Positions 1-8,260 are shown, counted from the first letter of the stretch. The stretch is DNA of 64,000 nt from Brooklawnia cerclae (GCF_011758645.1 NZ_JAAMOZ010000001.1:2108001-2172000); one strand, 5' to 3'. Notes: a model not told the origin generated them from the letters alone. Numbers and translations are program-made.

Positions 1-1
1 C

Positions 2-1276
2 ACCGCGAACCCGATCATCAAGCGCGGCCTCGCGCTGCGCGGGGCGTTCGTGTGGGGCGGCGGGGCGGCCATCACCGTCCGCGACACTCCAGACCAGGGG
101 CAGGACGTCGGAGCCGTCGTGCAGGCGTTCCTCGACGACCCGCAGAACCTCCCCGTGATCGTCGACACCGACGCCCGCATCGGGCTCGAACGCGACCTCG
201 GGATCGTCGGTGAGGTCGTGCTGTGCCTGCCGACCGATCCGGTCACCGGACGCGTCCGCGTCCGCAAGATCAAGCCCGACCAGATCACCGGCATCCGGGT
301 CGACCCCGAGGACGACGCCGCCGAGCAGCTGTATCTTCGCCAGTGGTCCACCGCGGGCACCGCCCAGCCGATGAAGGCATGGTACCCGGCGATCAACTAC
401 CATCCGTCCCAGCAGCCCGGCGAGATCGATGGCGCACCGGTCATGTGGGACCAGCCGATCAGATTCGTCCGTGTGAATCAGGTGGGAGACCGTGGCGTCG
501 GCGACGCGTTCGCCGCCGTGCCGTGGGCCGACGCCTACAAGCGCTTCCTGGAGGACTGGGCGCAACTCATGCGCTCACTGTCCCGCATCGCCGTCCAGCT
601 CCGCACCCGGGGCGACAAGACCGCGCAGGCTGCCGCCCGCCTCGCCAGATCCGCGCAGGGCGACGCCGGGCAGGGTGTAGCCCTCGACCCGACCAGCCAG
701 CTCGAAGCCGTCTCCACCTCAGGTGCCCGGTTCGACGCCGACTCCGGCCGCCCGCTCGCGGTTATGGCTGCCGCAGCCCTCGACCTGCCTGTCACCACGC
801 TGCTCGGCGATCCTGGCGTCACCGGTGCCCGGGCGGTTGCCGAGCAGGTGTCCGACGACTCCTGGGCGGCGTTCGACGTGCGCCGCGACCTGTGGCGCAA
901 CGTCCTGCGCGACATCTGCGGATACGTCATCGACTCAGCGGTGACCGCGCCTGCGGGACCGCTGCGCGGCACCGTCACCCGTGACGGGGACCGCCAGCGC
1001 ATCGAGCTTCCCGACGGCGACGGGTGCACCGTCGAGATCGAGTTCCCGAAGCGGGTCAGCGATTCGGTCCTTGACCGCATGAAGGCGATCCAGATCGCCG
1101 GACAGTCCGAGACGCTGCCGCCGCTGCACGAGCTGCGCATGTACCTCCAGGCCCTGGACGTCAAGGACGCCGACGAGATCATCGACGCCGTCACCGACGA
1201 GGACGGGAACTTCATCCCCCTCGACGTGCTCGACTCCCGCGTCCGCCAGATGATGACCGAGCGGGGCGAAGCGTGA
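2..1276 (+). CDS. Phage portal protein (5' end cut by window)
   Basis: The reading frame is open from the first complete codon and starts mid-protein, so the gene is partial; the GTG at 50 is internal. The visible 424 residues form the body of a portal protein, the dodecameric ring at the capsid vertex through which DNA is packaged. The N-terminal visible stretch (NPIIKRGLALRGAFVWGGG) and the acidic middle are typical of siphovirus portals, and the position just before a MuF-like gene and a protease/scaffold gene fits. Its TGA overlaps the GTG of the next gene by four bases, indicating translational coupling. The terminase should lie immediately upstream. Confidence 0.85.
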   Translation, partial: TANPIIKRGLALRGAFVWGGGAAITVRDTPDQGQDVGAVVQAFLDDPQNLPVIVDTDARIGLERDLGIVGEVVLCLPTDPVTGRVRVRKIKPDQITGIRVDPEDDAAEQLYLRQWSTAGTAQPMKAWYPAINYHPSQQPGEIDGAPVMWDQPIRFVRVNQVGDRGVGDAFAAVPWADAYKRFLEDWAQLMRSLSRIAVQLRTRGDKTAQAAARLARSAQGDAGQGVALDPTSQLEAVSTSGARFDADSGRPLAVMAAAALDLPVTTLLGDPGVTGARAVAEQVSDDSWAAFDVRRDLWRNVLRDICGYVIDSAVTAPAGPLRGTVTRDGDRQRIELPDGDGCTVEIEFPKRVSDSVLDRMKAIQIAGQSETLPPLHELRMYLQALDVKDADEIIDAVTDEDGNFIPLDVLDSRVRQMMTERGEA

Positions 1277-2307
1277 GCGTCAACGCCGCCACCGTCAGGC
1301 AGGCGCGCGCCGCCCGGATCGCCCTCGACGACACAGTCGACGCCGCCACCCGGGCGCTCGCCTCGGCGTGGGCGTCGGCATGGGAGGAGATCGTCGACGA
1401 GTGGTCGGCGGCTGTCGACGAGGCGATCGGAATGAGTGACGGCGGCTGGCCCGCACGCGGCCCGATCCTGCGGGCACGCCGCGCCACCCGCGCACTCCAG
1501 CACACCGCCGAGCAGCTCGAAGAACTCGCCCGGCAGAACAACGCGACCATCACCGGCGACCTGCGGGGCCTCGCGGACCTCGCCGACGAATGGGATCGCA
1601 AGCTCATCGTCACCCAACTGCCGGACTCCTCGGTGTCGGCCGTGTGGGAGCGTACGAACCCCAAGGCCCTCAGCACGATCGTCAAGCGCACCACCCAGCA
1701 GGTCGAAAGCCTCACCCGACCGCTGCCAGCCCAGCAGCGCGCCGTCATGAGGTCGACTCTCATCCGGGGTGTCGCGATCGGGCAGAACCCGCTCGACGCC
1801 GCCGACCTGATGTTGGAGCGCCTCCACGGATCGTTCCTCGGTGGGCTGCACCGGGCAGAGGTGATCGCCCGCACCGAGATGCTTGACGCCTGGCGCGCGT
1901 CCGGTACACAGTCCCGGCTCACGGTCGGCACCGACGTCCTGGATGCCGTCATGTGGTCCGCGCAGAAGTCAGGCAAGACGTGCCCGGCGTGCCTCGCGAT
2001 GGACGGCACCAGGTTCCCGATCGACACCGAAGGCCCGAACGACCACCAGTGCGGGCGCTGCTCTTTCATCCCGGTCACCAAGACGTGGGAGGAACTCGGA
2101 TTCCCGGGTCTCAAGGAGCCGACCGCCACCTATGTGACCGGCCGCGAGTGGTTCGACAAGCAGTCGGGCCGCACTCAGGAGCGAATCATGGGCGCCGAGC
2201 GTCTCCGCCGTCTCCGGTCCGGCGAACTCGACTGGGACGCGATGGCCGTGACCCGCCGCTCGGAGGCGTGGCGGGACTCGATCGGGGTCCGCCCTCTGGT
2301 GGCGTAA
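1273..2307 (+). CDS. MuF-like minor head protein
   Basis: A 344-residue protein with the Mu gpF-type head morphogenesis domain in its second half. The segment RAEVIARTEMLDAWRASG followed by a CPAC motif and HQCGRC (about residues 195-265) is the usual signature, with paired cysteines and a histidine that probably bind zinc. MuF proteins sit inside the capsid near the portal and are sometimes ejected with DNA. The first 130 residues are helical and alanine/arginine rich. The gene uses a GTG start that overlaps the portal stop, and belongs to the head operon. No toxin domain is fused to the C terminus, which ends in a short basic tail. Confidence 0.85.
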   Translation: MSVNAATVRQARAARIALDDTVDAATRALASAWASAWEEIVDEWSAAVDEAIGMSDGGWPARGPILRARRATRALQHTAEQLEELARQNNATITGDLRGLADLADEWDRKLIVTQLPDSSVSAVWERTNPKALSTIVKRTTQQVESLTRPLPAQQRAVMRSTLIRGVAIGQNPLDAADLMLERLHGSFLGGLHRAEVIARTEMLDAWRASGTQSRLTVGTDVLDAVMWSAQKSGKTCPACLAMDGTRFPIDTEGPNDHQCGRCSFIPVTKTWEELGFPGLKEPTATYVTGREWFDKQSGRTQERIMGAERLRRLRSGELDWDAMAVTRRSEAWRDSIGVRPLVA

Positions 2308-2410
2308 CCGTCCAGTCCCCGCACAACTCGCACTCGTACTCCTCCAGTGCGCCGTCCAGCCCGAGCGTGAGCGCGCGCAGCCGCCACATGTGCTCGTGGT
2401 CCACCCGCAC
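2186..2410 (-). CDS. Possible small CxxC protein antisense to the MuF gene end
   Basis: The plus strand has a 129-base gap between the MuF-like gene and the protease gene, unusual in this tightly packed operon. The gap is filled by the first 36 or so residues of a minus-strand frame with a GTG start at 2410. They read like a real small protein: DHEHMWRLRALTLGLDG, then EYECELCGDW with one CxxC. The rest of the frame overlaps the MuF gene and becomes proline, serine and arginine rich, as shadow frames do. Either a short zinc-ribbon-like protein is encoded here or only its start is preserved. No function is proposed. Confidence 0.35.
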   Translation of the reverse strand: MRVDHEHMWRLRALTLGLDGALEEYECELCGDWTVTPPEGGPRSSPATPPSGGSRPSRPSRVRRTGDGGDARRP

Positions 2411-2436
2411 ACCATAGCCCGAGAGGGGAAAGCCGC

Positions 2437-3645
2437 ATGCCGAAGTCCGCAGCCCTCAGCACAGTCTCCATCAGCGAGGCGGTCGGCAGCGTCGACGCCA
2501 GCAAGCCGGGCCGCCTGCTCATCCGCATCATCGACGAGGGTGAGGGAGCGTCCGGCTACTATCCGGCCGCCACCCTGGAGGCAGCCGCCACCGACCGGGT
2601 CTTTCCGAAGGGCACCCACGTCTACCTCGATCATGCGACCGCGATCCGGCGCGGCCCGAACGGCGAACGGAGCGTGCGCGACCTGGTGGGCACGCTCGCC
2701 GAAGACGCCCGCTACGTGCCGGAAGCGAAAGCGCTCGACGCCGAGGTGAGCGTGCGCCCGTCGTACCGGCAGATGGTCTCCGAGATCGCCCCCGACGTCG
2801 GCCTGTCGATCAGCGCGTCCGCACAGATCGGCGCACCCATGCCCGGCCAGACGGCCCGCACCATCACGCGCATCGTGGAGGCCGAGAGCGTCGACCTCGT
2901 CGTCGCCGCCGGACGTGGCGGGGCCGTCCTCCAGGTCATCGAGTCAGCGATCGCCGGAGCCACCGAGGCGACAGCCGACGACCGCAGGCGGCAGCTGGAG
3001 CAGGCCGTCGCCGCCGCCTATCGCGATCCAGAAAACGACGTCTGGGCCGGACTGCGCGACTTCGACCCGGATACGCAGGTCGCCTACATCTACATCTCCG
3101 ATCGCCTCTACGCCCAGCCCTACGAGGCCAGCGACGACGGCCTGACCGTCACCCTGACCGGCGAGCGAACCGAGGTCGCCGCCGTCACCACCTACGTCCC
3201 GGTCGCACCGGCTGGGCTCACAGAAACACAACCAACCAAGGAGGCAGCAATGCCCGAGATTCCCCAGGAGCGCCTCGACGCCCTGCTGGAAGCCGAAAAG
3301 CGGGTAGGCGCGCTGGAATCCGAGCACGCCGCCCTCGTCACCCGAGCCGAGACGGCCGAGACCGAGCGGGACTCCGCAAGGACCAAGCTGGCCGAGTCCG
3401 CCCGCCGAGCCGAGATCGAGAAGAAGGTCACCGCCGCGTGCGAAGGCAAGCCCGCCGCGATGCTCACCCGCGTCGCCGAGCGCATCCCCGCCGACGCCGA
3501 AGACCTCGACAAGGCGGTCGCCGAGGCTCTCGCCGCCGAACAGAAGTACCTCGCATCGCTCACCGAATCCCGCATCTCCGGATTCGGGCCGTCCACCACC
3601 ACCGACACCCCCAGCGGCAAGCATCGCACGCTCTGGGACAAGTGA
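2437..3645 (+). CDS. Prohead protease with C-terminal scaffold domain
   Basis: A 402-residue protein with two parts. Residues 1 to about 230 resemble phage capsid maturation proteases: an N-terminal beta-rich domain with HVYLDHATAI near residue 66 and SISASAQIGAPM near residue 126, where catalytic His and Ser would be expected. Residues 272-402 are a charged, alanine/glutamate-rich coiled coil ending in a basic tail, as in scaffolding domains. It would cleave itself and the scaffold after procapsid assembly. The linker is rich in Thr and Lys and contains an internal ribosome-binding site (see the nested frame at 3250). It lies between the MuF-like gene and the decoration/capsid genes. Catalytic residues are assigned by position only. 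Confidence 0.75.
   Translation: MPKSAALSTVSISEAVGSVDASKPGRLLIRIIDEGEGASGYYPAATLEAAATDRVFPKGTHVYLDHATAIRRGPNGERSVRDLVGTLAEDARYVPEAKALDAEVSVRPSYRQMVSEIAPDVGLSISASAQIGAPMPGQTARTITRIVEAESVDLVVAAGRGGAVLQVIESAIAGATEATADDRRRQLEQAVAAAYRDPENDVWAGLRDFDPDTQVAYIYISDRLYAQPYEASDDGLTVTLTGERTEVAAVTTYVPVAPAGLTETQPTKEAAMPEIPQERLDALLEAEKRVGALESEHAALVTRAETAETERDSARTKLAESARRAEIEKKVTAACEGKPAAMLTRVAERIPADAEDLDKAVAEALAAEQKYLASLTESRISGFGPSTTTDTPSGKHRTLWDK
3250..3645 (+). CDS. Nested in-frame scaffold protein (internal start in the protease gene)
   Basis: ATG 3250 is codon 272 of the protease frame and has a near-perfect Shine-Dalgarno sequence, AAGGAGG at 3238-3244, five bases upstream. A start here gives 131 residues made of the coiled-coil scaffold domain alone (MPEIPQERLDALLEAEKRVG onward). 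Several tailed phages make protease and scaffold from one gene in this way, lambda C/Nu3 being the best known, which supplies excess scaffold over protease. The internal start is inferred from sequence; a chance match inside a codon run is possible but unlikely given its exact position at the domain boundary. Confidence 0.6.
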   Translation: MPEIPQERLDALLEAEKRVGALESEHAALVTRAETAETERDSARTKLAESARRAEIEKKVTAACEGKPAAMLTRVAERIPADAEDLDKAVAEALAAEQKYLASLTESRISGFGPSTTTDTPSGKHRTLWDK

Positions 3646-3655
3646 GGAGCTGACC

Positions 3656-4087
3656 ATGGCCACCAACATCACTTTCAAGCCCGGCGACCACCAGTCGCTC
3701 CCTGTGCCCGCGGGCACCAAGTCCGGAGATCCGGTCCGCGTCGGCGTCCTAAACGGCGTTGCTGTGACCGACGTCGCAAAGACGGACGTGTCCCCGTTCA
3801 ACACCGACGGCACCCGCAACACCGCCTACAACGCGGGCGGTGGCAATCCTGACGGCTACGCGTCCGTCTGGCTCGTCGGCGCGCCCACCTTCAACGTCAC
3901 CGGGACGGGCATCACGCCCGGCGCCGCCATCTACTTCAACGCTGCGGCAGCCGCCGGAGCGCCGAAGCTGACCGCAACCGACCCCGGCGGCGTCGACGCG
4001 CTGCCCCGGTTCGGCGCAGCCCTCACAACGGGCGTCGCATCCGGCACCGCCGGCGTCCAGTCCGTCGTCGTCCGCATCGAGAACTGA
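3656..4087 (+). CDS. Capsid decoration (DUF2190-like) protein
   Basis: A 143-residue protein just before the major capsid gene. It opens with an ITFKPGDHQSLPVPAG stretch and continues with short glycine/alanine-rich beta repeats and a final strand VQSVVVRIEN. This arrangement is typical of the DUF2190 family of capsid cement proteins, which bind the outer shell and stabilise it after expansion. The start ATG at 3656 follows a GAGGAG ribosome-binding site, and the preceding stop is ten bases upstream. There is no signal peptide or membrane segment. The assignment rests on family resemblance and gene order. Confidence 0.7.
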   Translation: MATNITFKPGDHQSLPVPAGTKSGDPVRVGVLNGVAVTDVAKTDVSPFNTDGTRNTAYNAGGGNPDGYASVWLVGAPTFNVTGTGITPGAAIYFNAAAAAGAPKLTATDPGGVDALPRFGAALTTGVASGTAGVQSVVVRIEN

Positions 4088-4100
4088 GGAGCCGCACACC

Positions 4101-5249
4101 ATGAGCACCATTGAACTCATCAACGGCGCCGGATCCGAGAAGGCCGACGACAGCGCCTTCTTCGCCGGCTACCGGAAGCCCAGCCACTACGCCATCGGCG
4201 AGTCTGCCGTCGAGCGGGCGAATGACTTCCTCGTCCGCATCGCCGAGGGGCGGGCCGACCACCAGCAGATCCACGAGGCGTTCTCCACCTCGGACTTCAC
4301 CATGTCCGCGTTCGCTGCGATCGACACCCGCCTCCGGCAGGCGTACGCCGAGCTGCCGAGCGTGTGGCGGCAGTACACCGACACGCTGACCGTCAACGAC
4401 TTCCGGCCCACCCGGCTGCTCGACAAGTGGTCGAACATTCTCGGCCTCAAGCTCGTGCCCGAGGCCACCGAGTATCCGGCGGCGGCAGGTCAGGACTTCG
4501 ACCAGTGGTGGATCTCGGTCGTGAAGTACGGCCTGACCGATGGCATCACCTTCGAGTCGCGGATCAACAACGAGGCCATCGGTGAGATCGAGAACCTTCC
4601 CGGCAAGCTCGCCCGCGCCGCGCAGGAGACCGAGACCATCAACGCCCTGTCGAACCTCCTGACGATCGATCCGGAGACCAACCTGGCCTCCGACGTCAAC
4701 ACGTCCTTCTTCAAGGCCGGGAACGGCAACGCTCCCACGGCACTGCCGCTCACCGCCGAGAATCTGGACGCCGTCATCGACACGCTGCTCGCGAAGAAGT
4801 CGCGGCGTGGCCGGTTGATGGCCGCCCCGGCGCTCCAGGTGGTCATCCCGCGCGCCCTGGAGAACCAGGCGAACCGTATCCGCAACCTGAGGCAGATCGA
4901 GAAGACCACCGGCGACACCAAGGAGGTCTACGACAACTACCTCAAGACCGTCGACTTCGTGGTCGAGCCGATGCTCGACGCGATCCTCACCCACGCGAAC
5001 GCGGCCACCACGTGGTTCGTGCTGCCAAAGACCGGCTCGGTCCGCCCCGCCTCGTTCGCCGCGTTCCTGCGCGGCTACGAGACGGCCGACGTGCGGGTCA
5101 AGGCGGACGCCGGGCAGAGCGTCGGCGGCGGGGCTATCAGCCCGCTGGAGGGATCGTTCGACATCGACACCATCCAGTACCGCGCCCGCCACATCGTCGG
5201 CCATCAGGTCGGCGACCCGACCTTCACCTACGTGTCTCGCGGGGCCTGA
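4101..5249 (+). CDS. Major capsid protein
   Basis: A 382-residue protein in the position of the main shell protein, after protease/scaffold and decoration genes. Features include an extended N-terminal arm, an aromatic-rich segment around residues 88-125 (VWRQYTDTLTVNDFRPTRLL), a basic central helix with AAPALQVVIPRALENQANRIR near 235-255, and GSFDIDTIQYRARHIVGHQVG close to the C terminus, typical of the last P-domain strands of Mu gpT/HK97-fold capsids. It probably assembles into hexamers and pentamers around the scaffold. A ribosome-binding site (GAGGAG) precedes the ATG. The HK97 fold is inferred, not computed. Confidence 0.8.
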   Translation: MSTIELINGAGSEKADDSAFFAGYRKPSHYAIGESAVERANDFLVRIAEGRADHQQIHEAFSTSDFTMSAFAAIDTRLRQAYAELPSVWRQYTDTLTVNDFRPTRLLDKWSNILGLKLVPEATEYPAAAGQDFDQWWISVVKYGLTDGITFESRINNEAIGEIENLPGKLARAAQETETINALSNLLTIDPETNLASDVNTSFFKAGNGNAPTALPLTAENLDAVIDTLLAKKSRRGRLMAAPALQVVIPRALENQANRIRNLRQIEKTTGDTKEVYDNYLKTVDFVVEPMLDAILTHANAATTWFVLPKTGSVRPASFAAFLRGYETADVRVKADAGQSVGGGAISPLEGSFDIDTIQYRARHIVGHQVGDPTFTYVSRGA

Positions 5250-5268
5250 CTGAGGGAGGCGTGCGGAC

Positions 5269-5667
5269 GTGGACCAGGATGAGTACCTGCGCCGACAGGC
5301 GCTGATCGACGACGGGACCATCACCTACGTCCGCACGCTGATCTCCGACGACGGCGCCACGCAGATGTTCACCGACGACACGCTGGTGGACCTGGTGGCG
5401 AGGTCGCGGTGGTCCCCTCTGCTCGGCGCAGCGGCGGCACTGGACGCCATCGCCTCATCCGAGGCGCTGACGTCGAAGAAGATCACCACGCAGGACCTGT
5501 CCACCGACGGCCCGGCGGTCGCCGCTCAGCTCCGCAAGCATGCGGAGGCCCTGCGCCAGCAGTACAGGGACGAGCAGGAAGACGCCGCCTGGGGGATGGA
5601 CACCTTCGACATCGGACGCGGCCACCACCACCCGCCCGAGGCGACCGAATGGCCATGGCTATGGTGA
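5269..5667 (+). CDS. Head-tail connector (gp6/adaptor-like) protein
   Basis: A 132-residue acidic protein between the major capsid gene and a head-closure gene, where siphoviruses encode the adaptor that docks under the portal. It is largely helical, starts DQDEYLRRQALIDDG, and ends in a His/Pro/Trp-rich tail (GRGHHHPPEATEWPWLW). The GTG start at 5269 is preceded by GGGAGG about ten bases upstream. The 3' end overlaps the following gene by about 19 bases in another frame. Identification depends on size and gene order rather than a catalytic motif, so another connector role is possible. Confidence 0.6.
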   Translation: MDQDEYLRRQALIDDGTITYVRTLISDDGATQMFTDDTLVDLVARSRWSPLLGAAAALDAIASSEALTSKKITTQDLSTDGPAVAAQLRKHAEALRQQYRDEQEDAAWGMDTFDIGRGHHHPPEATEWPWLW

Positions 5668-6068
5668 GCGTCCCCGTCCTGCCACCCGGGTGGGTGGAGC
5701 ACCACCGGGCCGTCGTCGAGGGATTCTTCGAGGGCAACGAGATCCTCGTGGAACGCAAGACCGGACAGGTGAGCGTCGACGAGGCGACCGGCGCCCAGAC
5801 CCCGGAGTGGGCGGAGGTCTACCAGGGTCCCGGACTGATTGAGTTGTCAACAGCTAGCGTCCAGGATGCCGACTCGGCGGGTGTCGCCGTCGTCGTCAGC
5901 CGCTACGTGGGCCGCATGCCTATCGACGTCATCACCGCTGTCGGCGACCGGGTGACCAGCGTCAAGTCGCACGACTTGAAGATGGTCGGCCAGCGGTTCG
6001 CCGTCCGCACGGACGAGACCCAGGACCTGGCCGTCGACAGGCAGGTCACCCTGGAGCGCGTCTCATGA
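5649..6068 (+). CDS. Head-closure (DUF6093-like) protein
   Basis: The protein opens with VPVLPPGWVEHHRAVVEGFF, the typical start of the DUF6093 family found directly after the adaptor gene in actinobacterial siphoviruses. It continues as a small beta-barrel-like protein of about 139 residues with a YQGPGLIEL strand. Such proteins close the portal channel and carry the tail. Three methionines (5649, 5655, 5661) could serve as the start, all overlapping the preceding gene; 5649 is chosen because it gives the longest product, and the true start may be six or twelve bases later. The frame is open further upstream, but that part is a shadow of the previous gene. Confidence 0.65.
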   Translation: MAMAMVSVPVLPPGWVEHHRAVVEGFFEGNEILVERKTGQVSVDEATGAQTPEWAEVYQGPGLIELSTASVQDADSAGVAVVVSRYVGRMPIDVITAVGDRVTSVKSHDLKMVGQRFAVRTDETQDLAVDRQVTLERVS

Positions 6069-6424
6069 CCACCGTCAACTGGGACGCATCCGAGCTGAAC
6101 GCCCTTGCCGCCGACCTCGGGAAGGCCGGGTATGAGGCGACGCGGAAAGCACAGCTCGCCGTCGCCAAAGCCGCCTTCGACGTCGAGGCCCAGGCGAAAG
6201 AGATAGCTCCCGTCAAGACCGGCGCTCTCAAGGCCTCGATCGGCGTCGGCATCTCCAGCGACGGCCTGACCGCAGAGGTTGGCCCGACCGTCGAATACGG
6301 CCCCGAGGTCGAGTACGGCACGTCCCGGATGGCACCGCGCGCCTATCTCGGCCCGGCCCTCGACGTCGTGGGTCCGAGCTTCGCCGCCGCCATCGAGCAG
6401 ATCGGGGGCGAGATCCTGTCATGA
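6065..6424 (+). CDS. HK97 gp10-like head-tail/tail completion protein
   Basis: A 119-residue protein with the hallmark of the HK97 gp10 family: EAQAKEIAPVKTGALKASI near residues 40-60, then paired short strands ending YGPEVEYGTSRMAPRAYLGPAL. Members join the tail to the head or cap the tail tube. The ATG overlaps the preceding stop by four bases and its own TGA overlaps the next ATG, so the connector genes are translationally coupled. Length matches the family. Confidence is good because both the VKTGALKASI-type motif and the RPFL-like C-terminal motif are visible. Confidence 0.8.
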   Translation: MTTVNWDASELNALAADLGKAGYEATRKAQLAVAKAAFDVEAQAKEIAPVKTGALKASIGVGISSDGLTAEVGPTVEYGPEVEYGTSRMAPRAYLGPALDVVGPSFAAAIEQIGGEILS

Positions 6425-6819
6425 GCCAGGCAGCCGAGATTGAAGCGCTCCTGACCGCTGCGCTGCCCGAGGCGATATCCGTCTACGACGGGCGCATTCC
6501 CCGCAACGAGGATGGCACGCCGCGCAACGCCGACGGACCTTACGCCGTCATCTACGGCGGCGCCCAGAATCCGGAGAACCGCCGCTACGCCGCCACCTCT
6601 CAGACTCGCGGGAGCGTGTGGCAGACCGTATGCGTCAACAACTCTCCGGAGGGCGCACGGTTCGTCTCCGACCTTGTCGTGGCGGCCCTCGACACCGTCA
6701 TGCTCGGCGACTCGATGATCGCCTGCCGCAGCGTCTCGGACCCGCTGGAGAACCGCGAGGACCCCACCGAATGGCGCTGGTCCTGCACGGTCGAGTTCAC
6801 CCACCACAAGGAGCCCTGA
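6421..6819 (+). CDS. Tail terminator-like protein
   Basis: A 132-residue protein in the slot of the tail terminator, between the gp10-like gene and the tail tube. It has an N-terminal helix (AAEIEALLTAALPEAISVYDG), a glycine-rich turn, a central helix with ARFVSDLVVAALDTVM, and a final strand with paired tryptophans (EWRWSCTVEFTHHKEP). This alpha/beta pattern and size agree with terminators such as lambda gpU or DUF3168 proteins, which form the ring that stops tube growth. The start overlaps the previous stop (ATGA) and the end overlaps the next start (TGATG). Family membership is inferred from pattern and order. Confidence 0.6.
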   Translation: MSQAAEIEALLTAALPEAISVYDGRIPRNEDGTPRNADGPYAVIYGGAQNPENRRYAATSQTRGSVWQTVCVNNSPEGARFVSDLVVAALDTVMLGDSMIACRSVSDPLENREDPTEWRWSCTVEFTHHKEP

Positions 6820-7067
6820 TGGCAACCGTTTTCAAGCGATACCGCACGCCGACCGGCGCGCACGTGACCGTGTCCGAGACGTTCGGCACCAAGCGCGGCT
6901 GGACCGAGCTTCCGAAAGAGGCCGCCCTCGACGTGAACGGCAAGCCACGCCCGCCGATCCAGCCGGAACCGGTCAAGTCCAAGAAGAAGACGACGGGCGC
7001 ACAGGCCGCCGACACCAACACCAGCAACACGCCTGAGGCAGACGAGGGCGGCAAGGAGGAATCATGA
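6819..7067 (+). CDS. Small phage protein before the tail tube gene
   Basis: An 82-residue protein starting at ATG 6819, which overlaps the previous stop codon. The first 50 residues contain a beta hairpin-like region (FKRYRTPTGAHVTVSETFG) and the rest is a lysine, threonine and glutamate-rich disordered tail with a KSKKK patch. Similar short proteins occur just before the tube gene in many actinobacterial siphoviruses, with no assigned role. Its stop overlaps the ATG of the tail tube gene by four bases. It is real by spacing and coupling; its function is unknown. Confidence 0.65.
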   Translation: MATVFKRYRTPTGAHVTVSETFGTKRGWTELPKEAALDVNGKPRPPIQPEPVKSKKKTTGAQAADTNTSNTPEADEGGKEES

Positions 7068-7591
7068 GCGTCACCTACCCGATCCCCGTCGACCCGCCCG
7101 GCATCTCCGCGCGCGGAAAAGGGACCGTCCTGTTCGTCCCGTCGATCGCCAACCTCAGCGCGCCCACGGTCGCAGAGATCAGCGCGGGACTGAACCTGTC
7201 CTGCGCCATCTACGCCTTCAACGTGACTCCCACGCAGAACGCGGTCAGCAAGGCCAAGTACTGCTACGCCACCGAGGTCCAGCGGGCTGGGACACCGTCG
7301 TACGCCATCGATGCGATCGTCTACGACTACGACCCGCAGAACCTCGACGCCGGCGACTACGGCTACTACGCCGAGCTGGCCCCCGGCACCAATGGATACC
7401 TCATCGACCGGCGCGGACTGACCAGGGACGTGGCCGCAGCGGCAGGACAGAACGTCGACATCTACCCTGTCGAGCTCGGAATCCAGGGCCGTGTGGCCAT
7501 CGATCCGACCGCAGACGGCGAGACCCTGCGCGTCACCCAGGGCGTCTTCGTCATCGGAGATCCGGCTATCGACACGGTCATCGCCGCCTGA
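7064..7591 (+). CDS. Major tail tube protein
   Basis: A 175-residue beta-rich protein before the tail assembly chaperones, the invariant position of the tube protein. It has a hydrophobic, strand-forming pattern with a KAKYCYATEVQRAGTPSYAI segment and a tyrosine-rich turn (DYDPQNLDAGDYGYYAELAPG), typical of tube monomers that stack as hexameric rings. The final strand is VTQGVFVIGDPAIDTVIA. The start ATG overlaps the previous stop. There is no Ig-like C-terminal domain, so this is the short form. Confidence comes from gene order and fold pattern. Confidence 0.75.
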   Translation: MSVTYPIPVDPPGISARGKGTVLFVPSIANLSAPTVAEISAGLNLSCAIYAFNVTPTQNAVSKAKYCYATEVQRAGTPSYAIDAIVYDYDPQNLDAGDYGYYAELAPGTNGYLIDRRGLTRDVAAAAGQNVDIYPVELGIQGRVAIDPTADGETLRVTQGVFVIGDPAIDTVIAA

Positions 7592-7685
7592 CCCAGACCG
7601 GACGGGCCGCCGCTGTGAGGGTCGGCGGCCCGTCCACTCCCCCAGCCCTCACGCCCAGAATCACACGAACCAGGAGAACCCTCAC

Positions 7686-8207
7686 GTGACTACTGCCAAG
7701 CCCAGCTACGCCGATCTGCTCGCCAAGCGCGTCTCCACGGGAGCCCGGCAGATCATCCGCGAGAAGGTGTCCCTCGATCCCGCGCTGTTCGCCGACCTGG
7801 AGGACGCCCGCCAGGCCATGTACGCCGAGCAGCTCAAGGTCAAGGACGGCAAGCCGACCAAGGCGAACGGCGGCCCGCTCAACGCAGCCAAGGACCGCGT
7901 GGAGGCCATCGAGCAGCAGATCCGCGACTCGACCATCGTCGTCACCCTGCGCGCGCTGTCTGCCGACCAGCTCATCGCGGTGCAAGCGGGGGTCGTCGAC
8001 GAGACTCCGGTGGTCGACGTGTGGCGTGCCCGTCTCGCGGAGGCGTTCGCGGAGGCGAAGACCCCCAGCGGCGACGCGATTCCCGAGATCGGCAAGGGCG
8101 AATGGGCTCAGTTGCTCGCGACCGTCGCCACCGGAGAGTTGCAGAAGTGGCACAACGACCTGGAGAAGGCCGGTAACGCTCCCAGCTTCCCTACATTCGC
8201 GAAGTAG
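7686..8207 (+). CDS. Tail assembly chaperone (G-like)
   Basis: A 173-residue, highly charged helical protein between the tube and tape measure genes, where siphoviruses encode the G chaperone that coats the tape measure before tube assembly. The GTG start at 7686 follows GGAGAA; 94 bases separate it from the tube stop, the largest gap within the tail operon, so a promoter or processing site could lie there. The C-terminal segment (ATGELQKWHNDLEKAGNAPSF) ends at TAG 8205. A minus-one shift shortly before that stop would join it to the next frame, as in lambda G/GT (see finding). Confidence 0.7.
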   Translation: MTTAKPSYADLLAKRVSTGARQIIREKVSLDPALFADLEDARQAMYAEQLKVKDGKPTKANGGPLNAAKDRVEAIEQQIRDSTIVVTLRALSADQLIAVQAGVVDETPVVDVWRARLAEAFAEAKTPSGDAIPEIGKGEWAQLLATVATGELQKWHNDLEKAGNAPSFPTFAK

Positions 8208-8260
8208 TCGGAGGAGATCCGGCACTTCGCGCTGACATCGAGACCGCCCGCTCGCTCGGG

